Assembly (NCBI GenBank): GCA_009699205.1 | Contig: WLOP01000003.1 | Location: forward strand, 96,370-160,369 | DNA: 64,000 nucleotides | Direction of reading: 5' to 3' | Origin: Actinomycetota bacterium | GTDB taxonomy: Bacteria > Actinomycetota > Actinomycetes > Nanopelagicales > Nanopelagicaceae | Part shown: positions 38,299 through 48,506 of the stretch, in pieces | Layout of the letters: every line of letters begins with the position of its first letter | Numbering within the stretch: position 1 is the stretch's first letter | Notes under the pieces: generated by a model | What the model was told of the DNA's origin: nothing | What the model saw: the letters and a program-made list of their open reading frames with translations, nothing else | The model's database searches: none | Translations under genes and position numbers: made by a program

Positions 38299-39016
38299 AG
38301 CCAAACAGGGAGCTGGGTTTCTCCTCCTTATTACAATCGCGAGTATCTTTTTTAGCCTGGGAATGTGGCAATGGGATCGCGCTCAACAGAGTCGTCTCAA
38401 GCCCACCGTCAATAATAATCTGACTTCGCTGGAGTCTTTGCTCCAACCTCGGATTGCCCTGCCTGCAAAAGTTGTCATGCGCTATGTCCGCGTTACAGGT
38501 AAGTATGTAAAAGTTTTCCGTGCCCCTAATCAAGTTGATGCACGCGGCCGCAAGAATGATTGGCAAGTTGCGCTCTTGGAAACCAATAATGGCGGAGCGA
38601 TTTTGATAGTTCGTGATTACTGGGACCAAAAGAGTTTTGTAAATATGACCGAAGAGGTTGTTGTCTCGGGCCGTTTACTGCCACATCAAAACGATAATGT
38701 TGCCGATAGTGGCGAGGGCGTGCTGAGCCGAATTGATAGCGCACTTATTGCAAATCAAAGATCCTTAGACCTCTATGACGGTTACATAGTTGCCTCGCAG
38801 GAACAGCATTCAGATGTGATTCAAATGCTCCCGCGTATCACTCCGCCGGCACCAAAATCGGCAGTTCCAGGCTTTTATTGGCAACATATCTCCTATGTCG
38901 TGATCTGGTGGCTGATGATTGCTGTGGTGTTCTACCTACCTTTCTATCAGAGGCGAGTACAAAGTAGAGTGGGGCAAGCAAGCATAGAATTCCAAAGTCG
39001 AGAAGGAGAGAAGTAA
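38285..39016 (+). CDS. SURF1 family cytochrome oxidase assembly protein
   Basis: 243 residues. N-terminal helix (GAGFLLLITIASIFFSLGMWQWDRAQQ) with the SURF1 G-x-W-Q-x-x-R pattern, an exported beta domain with VVMRYVRVTGKY, ILIVRDYW and VVVSGRLLPHQ, and a C-terminal helix ending HISYVVIWWLMIAVVFYLPFYQRR. SURF1 helps deliver heme a to cytochrome c oxidase. Next to the DUF3817 gene, as commonly in actinobacteria. Confidence 0.9.
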   Translation: MLRNRAKQGAGFLLLITIASIFFSLGMWQWDRAQQSRLKPTVNNNLTSLESLLQPRIALPAKVVMRYVRVTGKYVKVFRAPNQVDARGRKNDWQVALLETNNGGAILIVRDYWDQKSFVNMTEEVVVSGRLLPHQNDNVADSGEGVLSRIDSALIANQRSLDLYDGYIVASQEQHSDVIQMLPRITPPAPKSAVPGFYWQHISYVVIWWLMIAVVFYLPFYQRRVQSRVGQASIEFQSREGEK

Positions 39017-39328
39017 ATGGCGTCAGCATCAGGTGGAACTTTGATTCGCTTCAGAATAATGGCGATTTTTTCAGGAACGATGATGCTCTTACTTTGCTTT
39101 GTCGAGATCCCTGTGAAGCACCTACTTAACAACCCTGATTTGGCCTCGAATTTGGCATGGATTCCTGTCGTCCATGGGTTCACCTATCCGCTCTACGTAC
39201 TTGCTGCAATTCAACTTTCGATCCAAGCTCGATTCTCAATTCCAAAGATGTTCGCATTTATTTTGGCTGGAACTTTGCCTGTGGCATCTTTGCTTGCAGA
39301 ACGCCATGTCGTTTCTCGTTATCGGTAA
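39017..39328 (+). CDS. DUF3817 family membrane protein
   Basis: 103 residues with three membrane helices: RIMAIFSGTMMLLLCFVEIP, VHGFTYPLYVLAAIQLS and the C-terminal MFAFILAGTLPVASLLAE. VHGF and the H-V-V near the end are DUF3817 marks. Function unknown; the YdzA-like family often sits with SURF1 or heme genes. GGAGAGAAGTAA precedes the ATG. Confidence 0.88.
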   Translation: MASASGGTLIRFRIMAIFSGTMMLLLCFVEIPVKHLLNNPDLASNLAWIPVVHGFTYPLYVLAAIQLSIQARFSIPKMFAFILAGTLPVASLLAERHVVSRYR

Positions 39329-39335
39329 TTGGCCA

Positions 39336-40142
39336 ATGCGCGCACCACTCACAGCTGGGCTTAGACGATTTATTAAGTCCTTGCTCTATCCGCTGTATGA
39401 AGAGCGCTTGGCAAGGTCATTGGATTTTTCGCAAACACCCAAACACGTGGGCGTCATTCTCGATGGAAATCGACGTTGGGCGAAGTCAAACCCTGATGAA
39501 GTCGGAATGACATCCTCAGCCCGCGGACATCGAGCAGGTTCGCATAAGATCGTTGAATTTCTCGGATGGTGCGAAGAGGCGCAAGTAAAGGTCGCAACGC
39601 TCTGGTTACTTTCGACTGACAATCTCAACCGCACCCCCGAAGAGCTAGAGCCACTCCTACAAATAATCGGCGAAACTGTTGATGCTCTGACTGCGACTAA
39701 ACGCTGGAAAATTAAACCTATGGGCGCCTTGGAATTGCTCCCGCTTTGGCTGCAAGACAAACTCCGCGCAGCGAGCCAAGCGAGCGTTGGCTCTGAGTGT
39801 ATTCAGGTAAATGTTGCCATTGGATATGGCGGACGTCGAGAAATCGTGGATGCGGTAAAGAGCTACTTATTAAGCGAGGCATCGCAAGGTCGCGATATAG
39901 CCGATGCCGCCGAGAAGATTTCGACAGAAGAGTTATCTAATTTCCTCTACACAGCAGGCCAGCCAGATCCTGAGTTAGTAATTAGGACCTCGGGGGAGCA
40001 GCGCCTCTCGGGTTTTCTACTCTGGCAGAGCGCGCACTCAGAGTTCTATTTCTGCGAAGCTTATTGGCCAGATTTCCGTCGGGTCGATTTCCTGCGCGCC
40101 CTGCGCTCTTACTCAATGCGCCACCGTCGATTTGGTTCTTAG
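39336..40142 (+). CDS. uppS: Isoprenyl transferase (cis-prenyl diphosphate synthase, UppS family)
   Basis: About 268 residues from ATG 39336; ATG 39306 overlaps the previous gene, and frames opening further upstream are artefacts. HVGVILDGNRRWAK carries the catalytic Asp and the P-loop. Then GHRAGSHKIVEF, LWLLSTDNLNR, VAIGYGGRREIVDA and PDPELVIRTSGEQRLSGFLLWQSAHSEFYF with the metal-binding Glu. It makes the polyprenyl carrier for peptidoglycan and for PMT mannosylation. The N-terminal YPLYEERL resembles the mycobacterial Rv1086 type. Confidence 0.93.
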   Translation: MRAPLTAGLRRFIKSLLYPLYEERLARSLDFSQTPKHVGVILDGNRRWAKSNPDEVGMTSSARGHRAGSHKIVEFLGWCEEAQVKVATLWLLSTDNLNRTPEELEPLLQIIGETVDALTATKRWKIKPMGALELLPLWLQDKLRAASQASVGSECIQVNVAIGYGGRREIVDAVKSYLLSEASQGRDIADAAEKISTEELSNFLYTAGQPDPELVIRTSGEQRLSGFLLWQSAHSEFYFCEAYWPDFRRVDFLRALRSYSMRHRRFGS

Positions 40143-40247
40143 TTTCTCTTTCTCTCGCACGTAGAAATAATGAAAAAACTTTGTGAATTGTAAGAATCGA
40201 TTGCGCGTGTCGGTGCAGATTCAGCCTTATGAAGTTCTACATTTTTC

Positions 40248-41621
40248 TTGTCAGAACTAGCCCCTCTAGTTGCCCAGCAAAGACAATTCAAAAGATTGCG
40301 GGATCTACGTTTGACGGCTCAGACCGAAAAGAAGACGTATGTTCTAGACACCAGTGTTCTACTGGCTGATCCTGGCGCGCTTATGCGATTTGCCGAGCAC
40401 GAAGTAGTCCTGCCGATAGTTGTTATTAGCGAACTCGAGATAAAACGTGATCACCCTGAATTAGGTTTCTTCGCCCGGGCCGCACTGAGATCCCTCGATG
40501 ACCTTCGCCTTTCGCATGGTCGTTTAGATCAACCGCTGACTATTACTCCTGAGGGCGGGACTCTCTCCGTCGAACTTAACCATTCGGACCTCTCTTCATT
40601 GCCGCAAGGTTTTCTGCGAGATGGCACCAATGATTCGAGGATTCTGGCTGTTGCCCGCAACCTCATGGCTGATGGCAGAGATGTTGTTTTAGTCAGTAAA
40701 GACCTTCCTTTGCGCGTAAAAGCTTCATCCATGGGAATCGAGGCGGAGGAGTACCGGGCCGAACTCGTATCAAGTAGTGGTTGGACCGGCATGGTCGAAC
40801 TTACCGTCGCCTCATCTGTCATCGATGATCTCTACTCATCTGACCGCGCAGAACATGAAGAAGCCCTCACCTTGCCTTGCCACACTGGCGTAGTTCTCCA
40901 TTCAGATAAAGGAAGCGCCTTAGCTCGCGTTACTCCGGAAAAAGATTTACTTTTGGTACGAGGAGATCGCACCGCTTTTGGACTACATGGTCGTAGCGCC
41001 GAGCAAAGAGTCGCTCTGGATATCTTGATGGATAGCGAAGTCGGAATTGTTTCCCTGGGCGGTCGAGCCGGAACAGGCAAAAGCGCTCTAGCTTTATGTG
41101 CCGGTCTTGAAGCGGTGATGGAGCGGCGCCAACATAAGAAGGTTGTTGTCTTTCGTCCTCTCTATCCTGTGGGCGGGCAAGAGTTGGGATACCTTCCTGG
41201 CTCCGAAGGGGAGAAGATGTCTCCTTGGGCCCAAGCTGTTTTTGACACTTTGGGCGCCTTAGTCAGCCAGCAAGTGATTGATGAAATTCTCGAACGTGGG
41301 TTAATCGAAGTCCTACCTCTGACTCATATCCGAGGACGCTCACTTCATGACTCCTATGTCATCGTGGATGAAGCCCAATCTCTTGAACGCGGAGTTTTAC
41401 TCACCGTTTTATCGCGTATTGGTCAAGGTTCTCGAGTGATCTTGACCCACGATGTAGCCCAAAGGGATAACTTGAGGGTGGGTCGCCATGATGGAGTCGT
41501 CGCCGTGGTCGAAACCCTTAAAGGCCATCCGCTCTTTGCTCACGTGACCTTGACCCGAAGTGAGCGCTCGCCAATTGCCGCCCTGGTCACCGAACTTCTT
41601 GAAGGTCCGATCACCTCTTAG
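40248..41621 (+). CDS. PhoH-like ATPase with N-terminal PIN domain
   Basis: 457 residues. PIN domain around 28-175: [13 protein letters not shown] and the later acidic residues ([26 protein letters not shown]) form the nuclease site. PhoH ATPase domain from about 230: Walker [30 protein letters not shown], Walker B-like [10 protein letters not shown] and [13 protein letters not shown]. PhoH2-type PIN-PhoH proteins are RNA helicase-nucleases. Start is TTG 40248, the first codon after an in-frame stop, with a weak ribosome-binding site. Confidence 0.92.
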   Translation: MSELAPLVAQQRQFKRLRDLRLTAQTEKKTYVLDTSVLLADPGALMRFAEHEVVLPIVVISELEIKRDHPELGFFARAALRSLDDLRLSHGRLDQPLTITPEGGTLSVELNHSDLSSLPQGFLRDGTNDSRILAVARNLMADGRDVVLVSKDLPLRVKASSMGIEAEEYRAELVSSSGWTGMVELTVASSVIDDLYSSDRAEHEEALTLPCHTGVVLHSDKGSALARVTPEKDLLLVRGDRTAFGLHGRSAEQRVALDILMDSEVGIVSLGGRAGTGKSALALCAGLEAVMERRQHKKVVVFRPLYPVGGQELGYLPGSEGEKMSPWAQAVFDTLGALVSQQVIDEILERGLIEVLPLTHIRGRSLHDSYVIVDEAQSLERGVLLTVLSRIGQGSRVILTHDVAQRDNLRVGRHDGVVAVVETLKGHPLFAHVTLTRSERSPIAALVTELLEGPITS

Positions 41622-41938
41622 CCCTGCCACCCTCTCGCCACTTCATGGAAAGTGCTCGTATCTGGCGGTGAAAGGCTTCAAGAATAGGTCACACTCACAT
41701 TTCGGACATATCGGACTTCCCCCTAGCTGACCTGCGCTTTTACTTATCCACCAAGGATGATATTTCTTTATCTTCAGGCGCCACGCGTGTTGGAATTTGC
41801 GCCTAGCACCCCTTCTTGCCACCCTTAAACCCTTCCCCCGACCCCATAGCCCAATTCTGGGCTTTGGAGAGTTGGGGAAAATTGGCAAGAGCCAGTGAAC
41901 GAGAAGTGAACGAGAGAGAACGAGAGAGGTGGGACGAG
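41622..41938 (+). other. Intergenic stretch with tandem 10-base repeats before the transglycosylase gene
   Basis: 317 bases without a convincing gene. It holds a GCCCA-ATTC-TGGGC hairpin (41849-41862) and, just before the next gene, near-repeats of the unit GTGAACGAGA / GAGAACGAGA (about 41895-41928). A long mRNA leader is plausible, but I could not fit it to a known riboswitch. Confidence 0.5.
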
Positions 41939-42550
41939 ATGGAGTTAGTGCTTAAGGCGCTTGCTGCCCGAGTTCGTCGCGCCCGCCGCAAAATTCTGAC
42001 CCTCTCCTTTTTCACCTGGGGCAGTGTGGGAGCGATGATCGTTCTCTCGAGCGTTCAACCCACCGCCTATGGTTTGGATTTTCCGATGGTTACCCATCTG
42101 GTTCTTCCATCGGTCAATGGAGAAGTTCTTGCCCAGGAACCTTCGGTCGCTCTCTTTAGCCAACTGACGACCAAGGTTTCAATCTCCGCGAACGCACTTG
42201 CCGAAGTCTCTCTGGCAAGTCGTAATATCGTGATAGCTCATAAACCAGCCGGCGCCAAAGTTGTAGCTAAAGCAATTATGCAGAGTGAATATAACTGGGG
42301 AAGCCACCAATTTTATTGTTTAAATACCCTCTGGGAACGTGAGAGTCATTGGAACTATCAATCTCATAACAGATCATCAGGTGCCCACGGCATCCCGCAG
42401 GCGATGCCAGCATCAAAGATGGATTCGATAGCTACTGACTGGCGAACAAATCCTGTGACGCAGATTCGTTGGGGACTCCATTACATTGAAATGCGCTATT
42501 CAACGCCTTGCAGCGCCCTAGTCAAATTCCAGCGGAGTAATTACTACTAG
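41939..42550 (+). CDS. Exported transglycosylase-like (SLT) domain protein
   Basis: 203 residues from ATG 41939, preceded by GAGAGGTGGG; the frame is open to 41816 but that part is repeat-rich leader. A basic N-terminus and one membrane or signal helix (ILTLSFFTWGSVGAMIVL) precede a linker. The C-terminal domain resembles the actinobacterial lysozyme-like domain: LNTLWERESHWNYQ with the catalytic Glu, GAHGIPQAMPASKM, TQIRWGLHYIEMRY. It should cut or remodel peptidoglycan. rpfB is missing from its usual place near ksgA, so this may cover that role. Confidence 0.82.
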   Translation: MELVLKALAARVRRARRKILTLSFFTWGSVGAMIVLSSVQPTAYGLDFPMVTHLVLPSVNGEVLAQEPSVALFSQLTTKVSISANALAEVSLASRNIVIAHKPAGAKVVAKAIMQSEYNWGSHQFYCLNTLWERESHWNYQSHNRSSGAHGIPQAMPASKMDSIATDWRTNPVTQIRWGLHYIEMRYSTPCSALVKFQRSNYY

Positions 42551-42567
42551 AGATGCATTGGATTGCT

Positions 42568-44235
42568 TTAGGCCGGAGGCCGAGATCCAATCGACATTGG
42601 CTTAGAAGTTTCAGCAAAGAAATCATTGCCCTTGTCATCAACCACGATGAAGGCCGGGAAATCTACGACATCAATTTTCCACACAGCTTCCATGCCGAGT
42701 TCGGCAAAATCTAAGACCTCGACCTTTTTGATGCAATCTTGCGCCAAACGAGCTGCCGGCCCACCGATAGAACCTAGGTAAAACCCGCGGTTGTTCTTGC
42801 AGGAATCTGTCACTGCCTTGGAACGATTGCCTTTCGCGAGCATCACAAATGATCCGCCTCGCGATTGGAAATACTCGACATAGGAATCCATACGGCCAGC
42901 GGTGGTCGGCCCGAAAGAACCAGAGGCATATCCCTCAGGAGTTTTGGCCGGACCTGCGTAATACACGGCAAAATCCTTTAAGTACTCTGGCATTGGTGCT
43001 CCAGCATCCATATCTGCCTTAATTCTGGCGTGAGCCAAATCGCGAGCAACAACCAATGTGCCAGTAAGTGAGAGGCGAGTTTTTACTGGGTATTGACTCA
43101 ACTGCGCGAGGACTTTTTCCATTCCTTGATTGAGATCAATGTTGACGACGTTGCCATCGCTTTCAATCAAATGGGCATCGGTGGTATCTGGCAAGAAGTG
43201 AGCAGGATCGCGCTCTAGCTCTTCAAGGAAGATGCCATCTTTAGTGATTTTTGCTCGGGCTTGGCGATCGGCCGAACAGGATACGGCGATTGCAATCGGA
43301 AGAGAGGCTCCATGGCGGGGCAAACGAATTACACGCACATCGTGACAGAAGTACTTGCCGCCAAATTGCGCACCAATACCAAGAGTTCGCGTGAGTTTAA
43401 GTACCTCCTCTTCTACTTCAAGGTCTCTAAAACCATGCCCTGTCGCTGCATCTCCAGATGTGGGAAGAGAATCTAAATACTTAGTGCTCGCAAGTTTTGC
43501 ACTCTTGACTGTGTGCTCTGCGCTTGTTCCCCCGATGACAATTGCGAGGTGGTAAGGGGGACATGCTGCTGTACCGATAGAGCGCAATTTTTCATCAAGC
43601 CACGTATAGAAACTGGCTGGGTTGAGAACAGCCTTAGTCTCTTGATAGAGGAAAGTCTTGTTCGCGCTTCCTCCGCCTTTAGCGATAAAGAGAAATGAGT
43701 ACTCATCTGGATGATCGGTGTCAGCATAGATTTCTACTTGTGCTGGCAAGTTATTGCCGGTGTTCTTCTCTTCCCACATCGTTGTTGGAGCCATCTGCGA
43801 ATAACGCAGATTGAGCGTTGTAAATGCTTCATATACGCCAAGGGCAACCTCTTGCTCATCTTTGGATGAAGTCAGAACTCGTTGCCCTTTCTTTGCAGTA
43901 ACCAGAACAGTGCCAGTGTCTTGGCACATGGGCAAAATTCCACCAGCAGAAATATTGGCGTTCTTTAGTAGATCTAGCGCTACAAAGCGATCATTAGGTG
44001 AGCTTTCAGGATCTTTAAGAATGTTGGCCAATTGCTGCAAATGGGCGGGCCGTAAATAATGCTGAATATCGTGGATAGCAGTTTCGGTGAGCTTGGAAAT
44101 CGCTTCAGGTGAAACTTCTAGAAAAGTCTTATCTCCGTAGGTAACAACTTTTACGCCATCGCTTCCAAGAAAGCGGTACTTCGTTAAATCTTCTCCAACT
44201 GGTAGTAAATCAGAATAAGAAAATGTTGGGCTCAT
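42568..44235 (-). CDS. Fumarate hydratase, class I (iron-sulfur)
   Basis: 555 residues, single-chain class I form with both alpha and beta domains. Cluster-binding Cys are visible in [11 protein letters not shown] and later in [16 protein letters not shown]; the beta domain has [19 protein letters not shown]. Interconverts fumarate and malate in the TCA cycle. It overlaps xseB by four bases, an unusual operon partner that is nevertheless common in actinobacteria. Confidence 0.95.
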   Translation of the reverse strand: MSPTFSYSDLLPVGEDLTKYRFLGSDGVKVVTYGDKTFLEVSPEAISKLTETAIHDIQHYLRPAHLQQLANILKDPESSPNDRFVALDLLKNANISAGGILPMCQDTGTVLVTAKKGQRVLTSSKDEQEVALGVYEAFTTLNLRYSQMAPTTMWEEKNTGNNLPAQVEIYADTDHPDEYSFLFIAKGGGSANKTFLYQETKAVLNPASFYTWLDEKLRSIGTAACPPYHLAIVIGGTSAEHTVKSAKLASTKYLDSLPTSGDAATGHGFRDLEVEEEVLKLTRTLGIGAQFGGKYFCHDVRVIRLPRHGASLPIAIAVSCSADRQARAKITKDGIFLEELERDPAHFLPDTTDAHLIESDGNVVNIDLNQGMEKVLAQLSQYPVKTRLSLTGTLVVARDLAHARIKADMDAGAPMPEYLKDFAVYYAGPAKTPEGYASGSFGPTTAGRMDSYVEYFQSRGGSFVMLAKGNRSKAVTDSCKNNRGFYLGSIGGPAARLAQDCIKKVEVLDFAELGMEAVWKIDVVDFPAFIVVDDKGNDFFAETSKPMSIGSRPPA

Positions 44236-44447
44236 GATTGTGGCTTAATCTTTTCAAGTTTTGCACGAGCCCCGTCGAGCCACTCTTGGCAGAGCGCCGC
44301 TAACTCTTCACCGCGCTCCCAAAGTTTGAGGGATTGTTCAAGGCTTACGCCACCGGCTTCGAGAGAAGTTACGACCTCAGCAAGTTCATCGCGCGCTGCT
44401 TCGTAGGAAAGTTTCTTTTCAACTTTGTCACTCTTCTCAGTAGCCAT
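44232..44447 (-). CDS. xseB: Exodeoxyribonuclease VII small subunit
   Basis: 71 residues. [45 protein letters not shown] is the complete XseB helical hairpin signature, with Lys-rich ends. It binds XseA along its coiled coil. Fifteen bases separate it from xseA. Confidence 0.95.
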   Translation of the reverse strand: MATEKSDKVEKKLSYEAARDELAEVVTSLEAGGVSLEQSLKLWERGEELAALCQEWLDGARAKLEKIKPQS

Positions 44448-44462
44448 GGGGTAAATCTACTC

Positions 44463-45662
44463 TCAAGGTCGGCTTACTTGTGCAGCGATCTGGCCATCGG
44501 CAAGCCTGATGCGAAGTTTCTCACCAATATCTAGCCCTTGAGGGTCGCGCACAATCGTGCCATCGTCGAGTTGAACCACGGCATAGCCACGATCGAGTGT
44601 GGCTTGTGGTGAGAGAGATCGCACTCGAGCTGAAATCTGTACTAGTTCCTCGCGCGCCAAATTAAGCGCATGCGTTGCGCTTCGATGTGACCTATCGCGC
44701 AAATTTTGGAGAATTTCCCCGCGAGAAGTTATGAGGACAAATGGATCCTTTAGTACTGGGCGTTCACGCAGACTGTTAATTCGGGCATATTCAAAATCAA
44801 GAAGGTTTGAAATCTTCCTCCGTGAACGTTGTTGAAATTGGCTAATAAGTTCTATCTCTTCTGAGATATCAGGGACGACTTTCTTGGCTGCATCAGTCGG
44901 CGTCGAAGCCCTTATATCTGCTACGAGATCAAGCAGAGGAGCATCTTGTTCATGGCCAATGGCGCTCACAATTGGTGTCTTGCAGGATGCAGCTAATCGA
45001 ACCAAACTTTCATCGGAGAATGCCAAGAGATCTTCAAAGGATCCTCCGCCGCGAGTGATGATGATGACATCTACTTCTGGATTGGCTTCCAGTTCGGCAA
45101 GAGCTGCTGATACTTCTACAACTGCTGCAGCTCCCTGTACCGCAACTTCACGAATCTCAAATTGAACAGCTGGCCAACGTCGCTTAGCATTTTCAACAAC
45201 ATCTTTTTCCGCGGCGCTATTTCTTCCGCAAATTAAACCGACGCGGCGAGGCAAAAGTGGAAGTGAGACTTTTCTTTCTTGAGCAAAGAGCCCCTCTGAT
45301 GCTAATAGTTGCTTGAGGGCCTCAAGACGTGCAAGTAATTCGCCAACTCCTACTTGTCGAATTTCCTTCGCAGAAAGAGTGAGTGTTCCACTCTTGGTGT
45401 AGTAAGACACTTTTGCAAAAACGACAACGCGAGCATTGGCAGGTAACGGAGAGACCGGTGCGAGAACGCTGCGATGACACATCACAGAAACGCTCATATC
45501 TTCGCTGGTATCGCGCAGGCGCATAAAGGCCATGCCAGTTCGCTCATTAATTTCCGAGAGCTCCCCTTCAATCCAAATGGGGCCAAGGCGATCTACATAC
45601 TCTTTTAGGGCAATCGAAAGAACACGTACTGGGGCTGGGGATTCGGCTGAAGTTTCGAGCAC
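44463..45662 (-). CDS. xseA: Exodeoxyribonuclease VII large subunit
   Basis: 399 residues. OB-fold N-terminus ([27 protein letters not shown]), then the catalytic domain with [34 protein letters not shown] and [27 protein letters not shown], followed by a coiled coil and a short C-terminal [13 protein letters not shown] segment. Degrades single-stranded DNA in repair. The ispH gene starts 26 bases away on the other strand. Confidence 0.96.
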   Translation of the reverse strand: MLETSAESPAPVRVLSIALKEYVDRLGPIWIEGELSEINERTGMAFMRLRDTSEDMSVSVMCHRSVLAPVSPLPANARVVVFAKVSYYTKSGTLTLSAKEIRQVGVGELLARLEALKQLLASEGLFAQERKVSLPLLPRRVGLICGRNSAAEKDVVENAKRRWPAVQFEIREVAVQGAAAVVEVSAALAELEANPEVDVIIITRGGGSFEDLLAFSDESLVRLAASCKTPIVSAIGHEQDAPLLDLVADIRASTPTDAAKKVVPDISEEIELISQFQQRSRRKISNLLDFEYARINSLRERPVLKDPFVLITSRGEILQNLRDRSHRSATHALNLAREELVQISARVRSLSPQATLDRGYAVVQLDDGTIVRDPQGLDIGEKLRIRLADGQIAAQVSRP

Positions 45663-45688
45663 GCGCTAATCCTAATAGACTCCCCTCC

Positions 45689-46663
45689 ATGTCCAAGAGA
45701 GTTCTGCTGGCTGCTCCGCGTGGTTACTGCGCCGGAGTTGATCGTGCTGTCATTAGCGTTGAGAGAGCCTTAGACCTTTATGGCGCGCCTGTATATGTTC
45801 GTAAGCAGATTGTTCATAACAAGCATGTTGTCGCAACGCTCGAATCTAGAGGCGCCATATTTGTCGAAGAGACCAATGAAGTCCCTGAGGGTGCGACAGT
45901 TGTTTTCTCGGCTCATGGAGTTTCACCGCAAGTCCATATCGATGCTGCAAGCAGAAATCTCAAGACTATTGATGCCACCTGTCCGCTCGTCACAAAAGTT
46001 CATCACGAAGCAAGACGTTTTGCTTCTGAAGATATTGAAATCCTGCTCATTGGTCACGAAGGACACGAAGAAGTCGAAGGCACTGCGGGTGAAGCGGTCG
46101 GTAAAGTCCAACTCGTGGATGGCCTTGACCACATCAAGGACATCGTTGTTAAAGATGAAAATAGAGTGGCTTGGTTAACTCAGACGACACTAAGTGTTGA
46201 TGAAACTCTTGCAACAGTAGCTGCGCTGCGTGAACGTTTTCCTCACATCATCGATCCACCGAGTGATGACATTTGCTATGCAACCCAAAATCGCCAAGTT
46301 GCTATTAAAGAAATTGCGCCACGTGCCGATCTCGTTCTGGTTGTGGGGTCACAGAACTCCTCCAACTCTGTGCGACTTGTAGAAGTTGCCAAGGAATACG
46401 GAACACCTGAGGCATATTTGATTGATTTTGCTGCTGAAGCAAAAGTCGAATGGCTTGAAGGAGTCGAAACTATAGGAGTTACCAGCGGCGCCTCAGTGCC
46501 AGAGATTTTGGTTCGGGACCTCCTCGAATGGTTAGCCGGCCATGGCTTTACCGATGTTGAAACTGTCACAGCAACTGAGGAGTCGCTACTTTTCGCTCTG
46601 CCTCCTGAGCTACGCAAGGATCTCAAGAGCGCTGGAATGCCCACCAGCACACACCTGGCTTAG
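45689..46663 (+). CDS. ispH: 4-hydroxy-3-methylbut-2-enyl diphosphate reductase
   Basis: 324 residues. The three cluster Cys are in [23 protein letters not shown] and [11 protein letters not shown]; other conserved parts are [27 protein letters not shown] and [10 protein letters not shown]. Final step of the MEP pathway, giving IPP and DMAPP; with ispE in the same window it shows that isoprenoids are made by MEP. ATG with TCCCCTCC upstream, so the ribosome-binding site is weak. Confidence 0.96.
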   Translation: MSKRVLLAAPRGYCAGVDRAVISVERALDLYGAPVYVRKQIVHNKHVVATLESRGAIFVEETNEVPEGATVVFSAHGVSPQVHIDAASRNLKTIDATCPLVTKVHHEARRFASEDIEILLIGHEGHEEVEGTAGEAVGKVQLVDGLDHIKDIVVKDENRVAWLTQTTLSVDETLATVAALRERFPHIIDPPSDDICYATQNRQVAIKEIAPRADLVLVVGSQNSSNSVRLVEVAKEYGTPEAYLIDFAAEAKVEWLEGVETIGVTSGASVPEILVRDLLEWLAGHGFTDVETVTATEESLLFALPPELRKDLKSAGMPTSTHLA

Positions 46664-46761
46664 TTCCACATAACTCACGCCTTCGAAAATCCCCATATTC
46701 AAAGAGCCCAAGAATCCTCTCCGTGGCGCAATCGGCGCTTGGCGATTGAGGGGAGTTACTG

Positions 46762-46995
46762 GTGTCAATAAACCAAAATCTTGTACGGATACATTTAGTG
46801 ATAGCTCGAGCAGTAAATGGGAAAATTAGTGAAGGGTTCAATAAGTTTGCAAAAGATGAACAGGGCGATGTTCCGGGTTGGGTCTTAGTTGTACTAATGA
46901 CGACCGGATTAGTAACAGCAATCTGGACTATCGCAGCTCCAAGGCTGACTGCAATTTTGCGCAACTCATTGGATTCAATGAATGGCATCCACTAA
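46762..46995 (+). CDS. Flp/Tad-type pilin-like small protein
   Basis: 77 residues: a charged N-terminus ending FNKFAKDEQGD, then one hydrophobic helix (VPGWVLVVLMTTGLVTAIWTIA), then a short tail. A conserved E-x-G-D before the helix, near a K-D-E-Q-G-D segment, fits Flp pilins or TadE-like pseudopilins cleaved after Gly. GTG start with GAGGGGAG upstream. It overlaps the next gene by 14 bases. Confidence 0.65.
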   Translation: MSINQNLVRIHLVIARAVNGKISEGFNKFAKDEQGDVPGWVLVVLMTTGLVTAIWTIAAPRLTAILRNSLDSMNGIH

Positions 46996-47341
46996 GGATT
47001 TTTGGAAGAGCGAAGATGGGGTCCTGGAAAGTTCTCTAGTGATGATTCCACTTGTCATAACTTTCTTGATCGCCTTCCAATTGGTAATTGCTATCAATTA
47101 CAGGAACATAGAGATTGCAACGTTACAAAGCGGAGTCAGCTCCAGCGCTTTGAGTGGAGAAGTGACAAATCAAGATCAGATTATTTCTCTCACCGATGCA
47201 TCTGGTGCCCCACTTCGCCTATTAATTCGCAATCAAGAAAAGAAGATCCCTAACCTTTTACCAAGATTTTCCTTTTTGGCAGATGCTGCAAATCGCTCGA
47301 CCGATGTAACTGCGATTGCTGTGATGGAGGAGAAACCTTGA
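46982..47341 (+). CDS. TadE-like pseudopilin
   Basis: 119 residues. A short N-terminus with SEDGVLESSLVMIPLVITFLIAFQLVIAINYRNIEIATLQ: an acidic residue ahead of a single membrane helix, and an exported beta-rich remainder. This is the TadE layout. Coupled to both neighbours by overlaps. Confidence 0.6.
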   Translation: MASTKDFWKSEDGVLESSLVMIPLVITFLIAFQLVIAINYRNIEIATLQSGVSSSALSGEVTNQDQIISLTDASGAPLRLLIRNQEKKIPNLLPRFSFLADAANRSTDVTAIAVMEEKP

Positions 47342-47733
47342 AGAAGGAATCTGAAGGAAGCGCCTCAGTCGAATTTGTGACGCTGGCGCTTCCGCTTTTC
47401 GTGCCTATCTTTCTTTTTCTTACACAATTTTCGCAAGTGAGCGCTCTCGAAGCTCATGCCCGTACTTTGGCACGTGAAGCGGTACATGCCTACGCCACTG
47501 GCGGGGAGCTCTCGAGCGCTCAAGAGCGGGCATTTGCCGTTCTCAATTATTCTGCGCCGAAATTGGGATTTAGCGCCTCAGAGATTGCCAGCATGCGACT
47601 TTCCTTCACCTGCGATTCATCGCAATGTTCGCAAGCAGGGGAACGAGTAAGAGCCGACTTAACTTTCACGGTGTCGAGTAGCAATCGCACGGTGCACGTT
47701 GGCGCACAGGAATACATCTCGCCATGGCTATAA
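47338..47733 (+). CDS. TadE/TadG-like pseudopilin
   Basis: 131 residues. EGSASVEFVTLALPLFVPIFLFLTQFSQV matches the TadE signature (G-x-A-x-V-E-F-x-x-x-x-P). The exported part has two Cys (SFTCDSSQCSQAG) likely to form a disulfide. TTG start at 47338 preceded by GGAGG and overlapping the upstream stop. It overlaps the T2SSF gene by ten bases. Confidence 0.72.
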   Translation: MKKESEGSASVEFVTLALPLFVPIFLFLTQFSQVSALEAHARTLAREAVHAYATGGELSSAQERAFAVLNYSAPKLGFSASEIASMRLSFTCDSSQCSQAGERVRADLTFTVSSSNRTVHVGAQEYISPWL

Positions 47734-48506
47734 GAGAATTGTTGGTACCAACTCTCTTCTCTATCGCCGCAGCGATACTGCTCCTTGACCTCCCTGAGTT
47801 CACAAAGCCTAAATTCTTTACTTTGAGCGAGAACCCAAAGGTGCGCAGCCGATTAGCAGCGATAGGTCGAGAGAGCGAGTATGAAAAGTTTCGTATTGAC
47901 CAGCTAACACATTCGATTATTGCCGCGGCTTGCGTTACATGTGTATCAGTTGTTGCGACTAAGAATCTTCTTACTTCCTGCCTTTTTGCAGGAGGCGTTG
48001 GTACGTTGGCATTTTTCATGATTGATCGAGGGCTAAGTGGAGAAGTAAAGAGGTACCAACGGAGAATTGAAAGCGAGTTTTCATCAATCATTGAGATGCT
48101 CACACTTGCGCTATCTGCTGGTGAAACACCAATCAGCGCACTAGCAAGAATCTCAGAACGATCTCACGGCAATCTTTCGGGCGAGCTCAAAGTTGTAGTC
48201 AAAAGCGTAAGGATGGGAACGCCATTTCACGTTGCACTTGATGCCTTAGGCCGCCGCGTTGATTCTGTTGTAATCCGCCGTTTCGTCGATGCGTTGATTA
48301 CCGCAATGCTGCGCGGAGCCCCACTGATAGATGTATTGCAACGTCACGCTGCGGAAGTGCGGTTAGTAGAGCGCAATCACTTAATGGATAAAGCGGGTAA
48401 AGCTGAAATTTCAATGATGATTCCGGTGGTATTTCTGATTCTTCCAATTTCAATACTTTTCGCTCTTTGGCCCTCTTTAACGCACCTTAATTTATTTGCG
48501 GCCTAG
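47724..48506 (+). CDS. Type II secretion F (T2SSF) domain protein, TadB/TadC-like
   Basis: 260 residues. Two N-terminal membrane segments, a cytoplasmic helical T2SSF domain (EFSSIIEMLTLALSAGETPISALARISERSHG to RRFVDALITAMLRGAPLIDVL) and a C-terminal helix (MMIPVVFLILPISILFAL). Such proteins are the inner-membrane platform of Tad pili. Only one F protein is present and no TadA ATPase, TadZ or prepilin peptidase occurs nearby. Its end overlaps the convergent putA by 20 bases. Confidence 0.8.
   Translation: MAIRELLVPTLFSIAAAILLLDLPEFTKPKFFTLSENPKVRSRLAAIGRESEYEKFRIDQLTHSIIAAACVTCVSVVATKNLLTSCLFAGGVGTLAFFMIDRGLSGEVKRYQRRIESEFSSIIEMLTLALSAGETPISALARISERSHGNLSGELKVVVKSVRMGTPFHVALDALGRRVDSVVIRRFVDALITAMLRGAPLIDVLQRHAAEVRLVERNHLMDKAGKAEISMMIPVVFLILPISILFALWPSLTHLNLFAA

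Noticed and set aside
39174..39335. Longer N-terminus for the isoprenyl transferase
   Set aside because: This part overlaps the DUF3817 gene entirely and translates to unlikely sequence; family members start just before the Y-x-L-Y-E segment.
41816..41938. Longer N-terminus for the transglycosylase-like gene
   Set aside because: The translation is a repeat of R-E-x-x-E residues from the purine repeats, and the signal helix would be displaced from the N-terminus.
41622..41938. c-di-AMP (ydaO) riboswitch
   Set aside because: Position is suggestive but I could not align the conserved core segments.
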